Positions 7,829 to 17,249 of a stretch of DNA of 36,759 bases are shown in pieces (the stretch's first letter is position 1; the number at the start of each line of letters is the position of its first letter). Source of the stretch: an uncultured Bacilli bacterium (GTDB lineage: Bacteria > Bacillota_I > Bacilli_A > RF39 > UBA660); the NCBI GenBank assembly GCA_947628895.1, contig CANRBS010000008.1:1-36759 (forward strand), written 5' to 3'. The position numbers and the translations under genes were made by a program. The notes under the pieces were generated by a model. The model was not told where the DNA came from. It worked only from the letters and a program-made list of their open reading frames with translations, and ran no database searches.

Positions 7829-8290
7829 TTATTCAGCTGGACAAGCAGCTAATGTTAAACTAGCATATTGAACAGAATTTGTTTTACCATTAGCAGCATT
7901 TTTGCTTGATACTAAATCATCAACTTTAATAGCTTTTACATTTTCTGCATCACCTGCTTCAAGTTGATATGATTCATCATATACTTGGAAATGTACTACA
8001 TCACCAGTAGCTGAGAATTTAACATAATAATTCATTGATTTTCCATCAAGTTTTAATTGATGACCTGCACTAGCACTTGAATAACAAACTCCAACTCCAC
8101 TTCCATTAATTGAATCATTTACATATTGTGTTTTTGCTGTTTGTAATATCTTTTGTGCTTCTGTTACAAATGTATTTTCTTTTGCTTCTCTAAACATTTC
8201 AAGTACATTTGGTAAAGCTATAATTACTAAGATTGCTAAGATTGCTATTACTGCTAGTAATTCTACTAATGTAAATCCTTTCTTTTTCAT
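7829..8290 (-). CDS. Type IV pilin-like protein, tandem copy 2
   Basis: Same N-terminal signal as copy 1; diverges in the C-terminal tail. Confidence 0.92.
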   Translation of the reverse strand: MKKKGFTLVELLAVIAILAILVIIALPNVLEMFREAKENTFVTEAQKILQTAKTQYVNDSINGSGVGVCYSSASAGHQLKLDGKSMNYYVKFSATGDVVHFQVYDESYQLEAGDAENVKAIKVDDLVSSKNAANGKTNSVQYASLTLAACPAE

Positions 8291-8334
8291 TTTTCACTTT
8301 CCTTTCTTATAGGAGTTTTCCCTATCATATAGAA

Positions 8335-8364
8335 ATTATATCATTTATGTTTTTTGTGTGTCAA
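8335..8364 (-). promoter_or_regulatory. Consensus sigma-A promoter of pilin copy 2
   Basis: TTGACA-18 nt-TATAAT on the minus strand. Confidence 0.8.
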
Positions 8365-8410
8365 TATTTTATAATAAATTATAATTTAATTTACAATTTT
8401 TTAGCAAATA

Positions 8411-8435
8411 AAAAACTTAAGTTTTTACTTAAGTT
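8411..8435 (-). terminator. Terminator of pilin copy 3
   Basis: AACTTAAG-TTTTTA-CTTAAGTT hairpin followed on the minus strand by T-run. Confidence 0.65.
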
Positions 8436-8443
8436 AATTACTA

Positions 8444-8902
8444 TTAATCAGCACAAGTAGCTAATTCTAAATTAGCATATTGAACAGAATTTGTTTTACC
8501 ATCAGCTTTATTTTTACTTGAAACTAAACTATCTACTTTAATAGGATCAGTTCCATCAGCTTTACCTGCTTCAAGTTGATATGATTCATCATATACTTGG
8601 AAATGTACTACATCACCACTAGCTGAGAATTTAACATAATAATTCATTGATTTTCCATCAAGTTTTAATTGATGTTTTGTACTAGCACTTGAATAACAAA
8701 CTCCAACTCCACTTCCGTTAATTGAATCATTTACATATTGTGTTTTTGCTGTTTGTAATATTTTTTGTGCCTCTGTTACAAATGTATTTTCTTTTGCTTC
8801 TCTAAACATTTCAAGTACATTTGGTAAAGCTATAATTACTAAGATTGCTAAGATTGCTATTACTGCTAGTAATTCTACTAATGTAAATCCTTTCTTTTTC
8901 AT
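8444..8902 (-). CDS. Type IV pilin-like protein, tandem copy 3
   Basis: Same N-terminal signal as copies 1 and 2. Confidence 0.92.
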   Translation of the reverse strand: MKKKGFTLVELLAVIAILAILVIIALPNVLEMFREAKENTFVTEAQKILQTAKTQYVNDSINGSGVGVCYSSASTKHQLKLDGKSMNYYVKFSASGDVVHFQVYDESYQLEAGKADGTDPIKVDSLVSSKNKADGKTNSVQYANLELATCAD

Positions 8903-8947
8903 ATTTCACTCTTCCTTCCTTATAGGTTTTCCTATCTTTATGTATTG

Positions 8948-8977
8948 ATTATATCAAATTTTATTTATATATATCAA
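8948..8977 (-). promoter_or_regulatory. Promoter of pilin copy 3
   Basis: TTGATA-18 nt-TATAAT on the minus strand. Confidence 0.7.
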
Positions 8978-9032
8978 TAGTTTTATTATTATTTTTTAAA
9001 TACTTTACATTATTAAGACAAATTAAAAGAGA

Positions 9033-11399
9033 CTATTTGTCTCTTAAAATTGCGGTATGTTTTTTAACTACATTTTCTATTATCTTATCAAATAATGGAT
9101 TTACATCATCATCACTTAATGTTTTATCATTACTTTCAAAGTATAAATTATATGCTATAGATTTTTTATCTGTATCTATTTTATCTCCTTCATAATAATC
9201 AAATACTTCTACTTTACTTAATAATTTACCACCAGCTTGTCTAATAGTAGAAATAACTTGATCATTTGTTACTTCTTTAGAAAGAATAAATGCAACATCT
9301 TTTGAAATACCTGGGAATTTAGAAAATTCTTTATATTTCATTCTACCTGTTTTATTTTCAAATAATGTATCTAAATTAATTTCAACAACATATACTTCAT
9401 CTTTACATATTTTAGGATGTACTTCTCCCATTAAACCAACAATTTTTCCAGATACATTAATATATACGGTTTTAGTTGGATGCATTTCTTCTGGAAGTTC
9501 ACCTAAAACAAATGAATATCTATTTTTATAACCTAAATAATCAAGTAATTCTTCTACTATACCTTTTACTGTATAAAAATCATAATATTCTTTATCAAGT
9601 CCTTCCATATAATTTCCAGTAAGTAAACATGCAAGTTTATTTTCTTCTATATATTCACCATTTATAGAACTAAAACCTCTACCTATTTCAAATATAGATA
9701 AATCTTTTATATTTCTTGATTTATTATAATTATAAACATCTAACAAAGATGTAATTAAACTATGTCTTAAAACTACTCTATCTTCACTTAATGGATCTAA
9801 TACTTTAATAAGTCCAAATTCATCATTAGTAAATTTAAATACATCATCTACTTTAATTAATGAATATGTAATTACTTCATTAAGTCCTAAACTTATCATT
9901 TCATTTCTAATTACTCTATCTCTATTATTATAAATTGATGGTGTACTTTCAAATACTGGAAGTGTACTATTAATATTATCAACACCATATACTCTAGATA
10001 CTTCTTCTATTAAGTCTTCTTCAATACTTATATCAGTTCTTCTAGTTGGTACAACTACTCTAAATTTATGATTTTTAACTTCTACTTCAAAATTTAATTT
10101 TTCAAATACAGTTTTTACATCAGTATCTGTTAAATTATATCCAAGAACACTATTTATTTTATCTAGTGTAATGTTAATAACTTTTTCATTTCTATCAAGT
10201 GTATTATATTCAATTCTACCATCTAATACTTCACCATGTGCGAATTTAGAAAGTAAATTACAACTTCTTTCAACAGCCATATAACATCTATTAACATCAA
10301 GTCCTTTTTCATATCTAATACTTGCTTCACTTCTAATTAATTTTTTAGATGTTTTTCTAATATTAGCTGGATTAAATATAGCACATTCAATTACTACATT
10401 TTTAGTATTTTCATCTATTTCAGTATCAAGTCCACCCATAACTCCAGCAAGACCAATTGGTTCTTTACCATTAGTAATAATTATATCTTCACTTGTAAGT
10501 ATTCTACTTTGATTATCTAAAGTTACTAAAGTTTCTCCATCTTTTGCGGTTCTAACTGATATAACTTTACCTAATTTATCAGCATCATAGAAATGAAGTG
10601 GTTGTCCTGTTTCTAACATTACATAGTTAGAAATATCAACTACATTATTAATACTTCTAATTCCACATGCCATTAATCTATTTTTCATAAATAATGGACT
10701 TTCTTCTATTTTAATATTATTTACTCTTTTAAGTAAGAATGTAAAACAATTATCTGTATCAACTTTTAGAGTTAATAAATCGTTTATATTTTTATCTATA
10801 TGTTCATAAGTTAAATCAGGTAAGTTTACTTTTTCACCAGTTATTACAGCACTTTCATATGCAAGACCTAACATACTAAGTAGGTCTGCTCTATTTGCAG
10901 TTAATTCAAAATCAATTATTTCATCATCTAATTCTAAATATTTAATAGCATCTTCTCCAATTGGTGAATCAAGTGGTAACTCATGTATTCCATTAATATC
11001 TTCTTCTTTTAGATATTTATGTTCAATTCCAAGTTCAGCAATAGAACAAATCATTCCATTTGATTCCATACCTAAAATGTTTGTTTTCTTAATAGTTCCA
11101 CCTGGTAAAACTGCTCCATCTAAAGCAACTATTACTTTTATACCTTCTCTTACATTAGGAGCTCCACAAATGATATTTAATTCTTCAGTTCCAATATTTA
11201 CTTTACAAATATGTAAGTGATCACTCTCAGGATGATTTTTACAAGAAACAACTTCACCTATTACAAGTTTATTTGCATTAATAAGTGGTCCCATACTTTC
11301 ATATTCATTTCCAAGTTTAAGCATTTTATCAGCAAATTCTTTAAAATCAATCTTATTAATATTAGTATAATCACTTATAAACTTTTTACTTAATATCAT
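9033..11399 (-). CDS. pheT: Phenylalanine-tRNA ligase beta subunit
   Basis: tRNA-binding domain, GRAD-type ELTANRADLLSMLGLAYE, NVVDISNYVMLETGQPLHFYDADK, C-terminal FDX-ACB domain (FSKFPGISKDVAFIL). Confidence 0.96.
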   Translation of the reverse strand: MILSKKFISDYTNINKIDFKEFADKMLKLGNEYESMGPLINANKLVIGEVVSCKNHPESDHLHICKVNIGTEELNIICGAPNVREGIKVIVALDGAVLPGGTIKKTNILGMESNGMICSIAELGIEHKYLKEEDINGIHELPLDSPIGEDAIKYLELDDEIIDFELTANRADLLSMLGLAYESAVITGEKVNLPDLTYEHIDKNINDLLTLKVDTDNCFTFLLKRVNNIKIEESPLFMKNRLMACGIRSINNVVDISNYVMLETGQPLHFYDADKLGKVISVRTAKDGETLVTLDNQSRILTSEDIIITNGKEPIGLAGVMGGLDTEIDENTKNVVIECAIFNPANIRKTSKKLIRSEASIRYEKGLDVNRCYMAVERSCNLLSKFAHGEVLDGRIEYNTLDRNEKVINITLDKINSVLGYNLTDTDVKTVFEKLNFEVEVKNHKFRVVVPTRRTDISIEEDLIEEVSRVYGVDNINSTLPVFESTPSIYNNRDRVIRNEMISLGLNEVITYSLIKVDDVFKFTNDEFGLIKVLDPLSEDRVVLRHSLITSLLDVYNYNKSRNIKDLSIFEIGRGFSSINGEYIEENKLACLLTGNYMEGLDKEYYDFYTVKGIVEELLDYLGYKNRYSFVLGELPEEMHPTKTVYINVSGKIVGLMGEVHPKICKDEVYVVEINLDTLFENKTGRMKYKEFSKFPGISKDVAFILSKEVTNDQVISTIRQAGGKLLSKVEVFDYYEGDKIDTDKKSIAYNLYFESNDKTLSDDDVNPLFDKIIENVVKKHTAILRDK

Positions 11400-11400
11400 T

Positions 11401-12441
11401 TTACATCTCCTTTCTATCAAAATTCTTTAAGAATCTATAATCATTTTGATATAACAATTTTAAATTAGTAATTCCATATTTTAACATTGTAACTCTTTCA
11501 ATACCAACACCAAATGCAAATCCTTGATATTTAGTATGATCAAATCCACAATTTTCAAGTACGGTTGGATGAACCATACCACAACCTAGTATTTCAATCC
11601 ATCCAGTACCTTTACACATAGAACATCCTTTTTTATTACAATTAAAGCAAGATACATCTACTTCATAACTAGGTTCAGTAAATGGGAAATAACTTGCTCT
11701 AAATCTAATTTCTCTATCTTTTCCAAACATTTTTTTAGCAAATAATTCTAATGTTCCTTTTAAATCAGATAAAGAAATATCTTCTCCTACAACTAAACCT
11801 TCTACTTGAGAAAATTGATGAGAGTGAGTTGCATCGTCATCATCTCTTCTATATGTTTTTCCAGGACAAATTAATTTGAATGGTTTCTTTTCTGTATTTG
11901 CAAGCATACTTCTTACTTGCATTGCACTTGTATGAGGTCTTAGTAGCATTTCTTCAGTTATATAAAAACTATCTTGAGCATCTCTTGCTGGATGTGAAGG
12001 TGGTAAATTTAATAACTCAAAGCAATTTGCATCAGTATCTATTTCAGGTCCATCTACTACATCATATCCCATAGAAATAAATAAATCTTCTATTTCTTCC
12101 CGCACAATATTTAATGGATGTTTAGTACCAGATTTTCTTTTTTTACTAGGAAGTGTAATATCAATTTTATCACTTTCTAGTTTTTTATTTAATTCTTCAT
12201 TTTTGATTTCTGTTAATTTATTTTCAAATAATTCTTGTAAAAAGCTTCTAACTTCGTTACTTTTACTTCCTACTTCTCTTTTTTCTTCTGGTGATAAACT
12301 ACCCATAGATGCCATTATTTCATTAAATGCACTTTTTTTACCCATATACTTTGATTTAACATTGTTAAGAGCATTTTCATCTTTTACATTTTTTATTTCT
12401 TCTTCTGCATCAACTTTTATTTGTTCTAGTTTCTCTTTCAT
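11401..12441 (-). CDS. pheS: Phenylalanine-tRNA ligase alpha subunit
   Basis: [69 protein letters not shown]. Confidence 0.97.
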   Translation of the reverse strand: MKEKLEQIKVDAEEEIKNVKDENALNNVKSKYMGKKSAFNEIMASMGSLSPEEKREVGSKSNEVRSFLQELFENKLTEIKNEELNKKLESDKIDITLPSKKRKSGTKHPLNIVREEIEDLFISMGYDVVDGPEIDTDANCFELLNLPPSHPARDAQDSFYITEEMLLRPHTSAMQVRSMLANTEKKPFKLICPGKTYRRDDDDATHSHQFSQVEGLVVGEDISLSDLKGTLELFAKKMFGKDREIRFRASYFPFTEPSYEVDVSCFNCNKKGCSMCKGTGWIEILGCGMVHPTVLENCGFDHTKYQGFAFGVGIERVTMLKYGITNLKLLYQNDYRFLKNFDRKEM

Positions 12442-12454
12442 TTAATTTCCTCCT

Positions 12455-12660
12455 TAAAATAAAAAGCCATAAACTAAGGACGAGTTTACCCGTGGTACCA
12501 CCTTAATTCATGACTATTAATCATCTTAAATTCCTTAACGCGGAATACGTATCTTTTTATATGAAGGTGAATTCATGAATATTCATTAATTGATATTTCA
12601 GCGGACAATCAACTCTCTTATAATGAATTAAATCATTACTACTTCTTCACAAAAGCTAAA
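12455..12660 (-). ncRNA. T-box riboswitch leader of pheST
   Basis: Minus-strand AAGGTGGTACCACGGG T-box motif (12489-12504), terminator TAAACT...AGTTTA + T-run, candidate TTC (Phe) specifier in GAATTCACC near the 3' side of Stem I. Confidence 0.9.
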
Positions 12661-12663
12661 GAT

Positions 12664-12692
12664 ATTTTAACATTAATTTTTTTAAAGTTCAA
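12664..12692 (-). promoter_or_regulatory. Promoter of the pheST T-box transcript
   Basis: TTGAAC-17 nt-TAAAAT on the minus strand. Confidence 0.6.
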
Positions 12693-12711
12693 TTACTTTT
12701 TGTTTATTTTT

Positions 12712-15117
12712 TTATACTTCTGCTATATATTCAAGTAATTTAATGAACATTTTAATAAATATTTTTGAAAGTCCTTTCTTTTCAAGTTTTCTAATAGCAA
12801 TTCTTTTATCTTTAATTTGCATATCACTAAATAATATTTTATCAAGTTCTACTTTTAACTCAGTAGTTACACTTAAATCACTTATGATACTTTCTAAATC
12901 TTCATTAATAGCTCTTGATGCATCTATTTCTATATCATTACCTTTACAATATACAAATACTTTACTTGTAGTATTAATATTTTCAAATTCTATTACAAAG
13001 TCATTATCTTCTATATAACTTTTATATTCTACATTAACTTCATCACTAAATACTTGAACACCTTTAGTAAATTTAGTATTTCTAAATCTTATAACATAAT
13101 TTCTTTTTTCTGGAATAACTCCTTCTTTTCCATCTTTTGGTTCAATTGATACTGAAAAATCATTTTCTTTATAATAATAATTTATTTCAGTAGTTTTAAA
13201 ATCACCTTGTTTATATTTATTTGTACATCCATCATCTTCATATAATTTGTATGTATTACTTCTACCTGGGAATATATGAATTTCTAATGTTTTTGGAAGT
13301 GCCGTATCATTTAAATTATCAGGGTCTAATACAGCCATTGGTATAATAGCTCCCATTCTTGCAAATACTGGATAATCTTCATCTTTATAGAATGTTACAT
13401 AGCGTCTTCCGCCAGTAAACTTTTTACCAGTTTTAAATTCATACCAAGTACCTTTTGGTAAAAATATTCTATGAACAACCCTACTCATAACTGTATCTTT
13501 TTGAGTTACTATAGGGGAAACGAATAACTCACTACCAAAGTAATATTCATTTTTATATAAAGGTTCATCATAAGTTTCTGGATATTTATAATAAAGTGGT
13601 TGAATTAATGGAGCTCCAAAAGATGAATATTTATAACTTTCAGAATATAAATAAGGTATTAATTTATGTCTTAAATTTAAATAATCTTTAACTATACTAA
13701 ATGTTTGAGCATCCCACTTCCATGGTTCTCTTTTATAATATTTACCTGCCTCACTAGCAAGACGCAATATTGGGCTATAAACTCCTAATTGAATATATCT
13801 TACATATAATTCAGCATCTTCACTACCACCTTTATATCCACCTATATCATGACTCCACCAAGATATTCCTAAATTTGCAGCAGTAGCATTAAAGAATGGT
13901 AAAAATCTTAATGTTTTCCAACTTATATTAGTTTCTCCTGAATATAAAACAGAATATTTATGAGGTGCTATACCAAAATTACGACTTAAAATAAGAGGTC
14001 TTCTTTTTTCATTTATATAGAAATTTTTAAATAAATAATAATTCATTGTAAAATCTCTAAGTAAATTATCTTTATTATTATCATCTACCCATAAGAAATC
14101 TACTCCACTATCTAAATATGGATTAATTATTCCTCTTAAAAATCCATCCATTAAATTAGAATTATAAACATTAAGTGGTATGTTTTTATCTTGATCAACT
14201 TTATAAATATTAGCAAAATTTTTATGATTAACTTCTTCTACACTTAAAATACCTTCAGTTTTTATATTTGTTCCTAAAAATATATGATTTTTATTTAAGT
14301 AAGTATGAAGTGCTAGTGAATTTGGAAATATTGTTTTATCAAATGAAAAACTAATATCACTATATTTATTTTTTACTCTTGAGTAACTTCCTAATAATAG
14401 TACTGAAAATGGTATATCATTTTTTCTAAATGAATTTACTATTTTTTGAATACCTTCTTCAGAATAACTTTCATTTTTAGCCCACCATACTCCAAGAGCA
14501 TATCTTGGAATAAGTGGTGGAAGTGCCGTTAAATTAAAGTAATCTCTTAAACTAGTACCAAAATCATTATCATATACAAATAAATATGTATCTATATTTT
14601 TATAGTTAGGAGCAATTATATTACCATTTTGATCAATTATTGGTGTTCTAGAGTCATCAAATGATGTAAATCCATCTAAAGAAAATAATCCTTTATCTAA
14701 TTGAACATTAGATTTCATATCATCTAAACTATAAGCCGTACCTTTTAAATTTCTTGCTTCAGGATGATTAAAGTACCAAGTTTTTTCTGTATCAGTTATT
14801 GTTACTTTAAAATATTGATCTGGAACTAATTTATTACCAATAAAAGGTCTTTCTTTATGATATTCAAGTATAAATTTATCATTTCTTATAATTAATATTT
14901 CTGTATCTTCTTCTACTGTAACTTTTGGTTGACCAAAAGATCTATTACTTGCAAAAAAAGTAGGATAATCATTAAATTCACCAGTATCACTATATTCTAA
15001 CCTTATTAAAGTATTAGAAAGTATACTTATTCTATATCTGCTTCCTCTATAAACATATGATGCTGGGGTTTTACTTTTAGTTAAATCTACTTTAAAATGA
15101 GCTCCTAAATCATACAT
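12712..15117 (-). CDS. Glycoside hydrolase family 31 (alpha-glucosidase-like)
   Basis: PRYALGVWWAKNESYSEEGI, VDFLWVDDNN, WWSHDIGGYKGGSEDAELYVRYIQLGVYSPILRLAS. Confidence 0.88.
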   Translation of the reverse strand: MYDLGAHFKVDLTKSKTPASYVYRGSRYRISILSNTLIRLEYSDTGEFNDYPTFFASNRSFGQPKVTVEEDTEILIIRNDKFILEYHKERPFIGNKLVPDQYFKVTITDTEKTWYFNHPEARNLKGTAYSLDDMKSNVQLDKGLFSLDGFTSFDDSRTPIIDQNGNIIAPNYKNIDTYLFVYDNDFGTSLRDYFNLTALPPLIPRYALGVWWAKNESYSEEGIQKIVNSFRKNDIPFSVLLLGSYSRVKNKYSDISFSFDKTIFPNSLALHTYLNKNHIFLGTNIKTEGILSVEEVNHKNFANIYKVDQDKNIPLNVYNSNLMDGFLRGIINPYLDSGVDFLWVDDNNKDNLLRDFTMNYYLFKNFYINEKRRPLILSRNFGIAPHKYSVLYSGETNISWKTLRFLPFFNATAANLGISWWSHDIGGYKGGSEDAELYVRYIQLGVYSPILRLASEAGKYYKREPWKWDAQTFSIVKDYLNLRHKLIPYLYSESYKYSSFGAPLIQPLYYKYPETYDEPLYKNEYYFGSELFVSPIVTQKDTVMSRVVHRIFLPKGTWYEFKTGKKFTGGRRYVTFYKDEDYPVFARMGAIIPMAVLDPDNLNDTALPKTLEIHIFPGRSNTYKLYEDDGCTNKYKQGDFKTTEINYYYKENDFSVSIEPKDGKEGVIPEKRNYVIRFRNTKFTKGVQVFSDEVNVEYKSYIEDNDFVIEFENINTTSKVFVYCKGNDIEIDASRAINEDLESIISDLSVTTELKVELDKILFSDMQIKDKRIAIRKLEKKGLSKIFIKMFIKLLEYIAEV

Positions 15118-15131
15118 AATTGTCTCTCCTT

Positions 15132-16898
15132 TTATTGATTAGTATTATTTAATTTTACCATCCAATTCTTATATACTTCGCAGTTAGCACTAGTTGGTGG
15201 AGGGTCTGCTTTCTCCATTTTCGCAATCATTGGAATTTTAAATATTCTTCCAAATGCTACACAAGTTCCTGCTTGTAATGTTTTTTGTTTTTCTATAATA
15301 TCTTCACTCATATTTGGTACACTTTTGGATATGTATTCAAGATCCGCTGGGTGATTTATTTTAAATATAATAAAGTTTGCACATTGACTTATAACATTTT
15401 CATTTAAGTCTGTTGGTCTTTGAGTAATTATAATAAGTAGAAGTCCATATTTACGACCTTCTTTAGCAATTCTCTCAAATATATTATATCCAAATAGCTG
15501 TTTATCATCACCTTCTAATACATATCTATGTGCTTCTTCTAAAATCATATGTATTGGAAATGATGCTCTATCTTTAAGTCCTCTTGTAAATTTCATAAAC
15601 ATACGTGCAAATATTTTAACTATTGTTCTTGCAAATCTATCATCTACATCTTCTAAATTAAAATTAACTATTTGACATTTTTTATTACCACTAATTTGAA
15701 TTTTCCTAACATATTCATCAACAGTTGTATAACCTTCTGCAGTAAAGAAACTACCATTTGGTCTATTTACTAAATCATGTAATTTTACTTTTAAACTCAT
15801 AGCTGAATCATACATTGCTTCATTAAGTAAATATCTTTCACTATATAATGTAAAGTTAAGAGCAACTTCTAAATCATGAAGTGAATAATATACTCCTTCA
15901 GCTTCATAATTCCATTTTCTATTTTCATCTATATATTGTTTTATATAATCACTAATAATTTTATGTTCTGCAAATCTACCTTCACTATCTATATCAAAAC
16001 AATTTCTAAATTTACGAGTAAATCCTATACCAGGTACCTCTGCATCAAGTGATAACTCTGGTGTATTTGTTTCACTTAATATTTCAAATATTTGATCTCT
16101 AATTCTTGCTGCCGTTTGATTTGTATACATAATAGATATAATTGCTTTTGCTAAAATATGATTTTTAAAGTCAGCGGCCTCTTTATCTTCACGAGCAAAC
16201 ATTTTAGCATAAGTAAGTGCTGAATCTACCATAGCTATTTGTGAAAAACTTGTTGCTTCAAGTAAATTTAAAATATCTTCAAGTTCAAGTAAACATACAG
16301 GAATATTTAATTTTTCATAAGGTTTATTTAAGTTAGTTGTTATTACTTTAAATGAATAATATTCATTATTTTTATTTAAACTTTGAAATGCATTTATATA
16401 TTCACCATATGAATCAAATATAAAAAAGTTAGCTTTATATGGAATAATATTAGAATTAGGAAATATATTTTGAATTATTCTACATATACCATAAGTTTTA
16501 CCACTACCAGTATTACCAAATATAGCACTATGATTTGAAAATAATTCATCAATACTAACATTTAATGGAAAATCATTATATAAAGGGGAAACACCAAGTC
16601 TAATACTTTCTCCTTCAATACCAGTAAGTATTTTTAATTCTTGTTCATTTATTATTCTTACTTTAGCATTTAAACTAGGTTTTTTAATAAGTCCACCAAT
16701 AAAATCATTTTCAGTAAGTTCACCTAAAAATGATACTTTAATTGTATCTTCATTTATTGAATCAATTTCTCCTAATATTTTCTTATTTTCATCTTCAAAA
16801 ACTACATGCAAATTTATTAAATCATTTATTTCAGTTGCATCTTTATTAATTTCTAAAGTTGCAGAGTTTTTACTTATTGTCAATATTTTTCCTAGCAT
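15132..16898 (-). CDS. HerA/DUF87-type ATP-binding protein (helicase/translocase-like)
   Basis: Walker A FGNTGSGKTYG, Walker B HMILEEAHRYV, IITQRP; start at MLGKILTIS. Confidence 0.82.
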   Translation of the reverse strand: MLGKILTISKNSATLEINKDATEINDLINLHVVFEDENKKILGEIDSINEDTIKVSFLGELTENDFIGGLIKKPSLNAKVRIINEQELKILTGIEGESIRLGVSPLYNDFPLNVSIDELFSNHSAIFGNTGSGKTYGICRIIQNIFPNSNIIPYKANFFIFDSYGEYINAFQSLNKNNEYYSFKVITTNLNKPYEKLNIPVCLLELEDILNLLEATSFSQIAMVDSALTYAKMFAREDKEAADFKNHILAKAIISIMYTNQTAARIRDQIFEILSETNTPELSLDAEVPGIGFTRKFRNCFDIDSEGRFAEHKIISDYIKQYIDENRKWNYEAEGVYYSLHDLEVALNFTLYSERYLLNEAMYDSAMSLKVKLHDLVNRPNGSFFTAEGYTTVDEYVRKIQISGNKKCQIVNFNLEDVDDRFARTIVKIFARMFMKFTRGLKDRASFPIHMILEEAHRYVLEGDDKQLFGYNIFERIAKEGRKYGLLLIIITQRPTDLNENVISQCANFIIFKINHPADLEYISKSVPNMSEDIIEKQKTLQAGTCVAFGRIFKIPMIAKMEKADPPPTSANCEVYKNWMVKLNNTNQ

Positions 16899-16976
16899 AC
16901 TAAAAACCAACCTCTCTATTTTATAAATATATTTTAACAAATAAATAATAAAAAATAAAGATTAATTAATAAATTT

Positions 16977-17168
16977 TTAATTGTTTTTTATTTCTATATT
17001 TATAAATTTATTATAACCTTTTATATATGCCACATCATAAAGTTTAGACATAATTATTTTTTCATCAATTTTTTTAAATTTTTTTACTTTATTTTTTTCT
17101 TTATCAATAAGAGCATCTTTTATTCCTTCATTATAACCAAGTGTATATGCTTTAATATATTTATACAT
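16977..17168 (-). CDS. Hypothetical small protein (63 aa)
   Basis: MYKYIKAYTLGYNEGIKDALIDKEK...; SD AGAGGAGGTAAAA directly upstream of the internal Met. Confidence 0.65.
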   Translation of the reverse strand: MYKYIKAYTLGYNEGIKDALIDKEKNKVKKFKKIDEKIIMSKLYDVAYIKGYNKFINIEIKNN

Positions 17169-17249
17169 TTTTACCTCCTCTAATATATAATTAGCCACAA
17201 CTTTAAAAAACACTTCTTTTTTTAAAATTAATCAAAAAAAATAGTCTTT

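Noticed and set aside
7193-8902. Repeat array considered as CRISPR or mobile element
   Set aside because: The repeats are whole pilin genes with promoters and terminators; no short regular repeat-spacer pattern, transposase or terminal inverted repeats.
11880-12445. Plus-strand ORFs at 11880-12074 and 12203-12445
   Set aside because: Antisense to pheS; low-complexity products without family features.
12743-13018. Plus-strand ORF of 91 aa
   Set aside because: Antisense to the GH31 gene.
15132-16898. HerA-like gene as a definite anti-phage system
   Set aside because: No nuclease or effector partner or other defence gene is adjacent; kept only as an orphan-ATPase observation.
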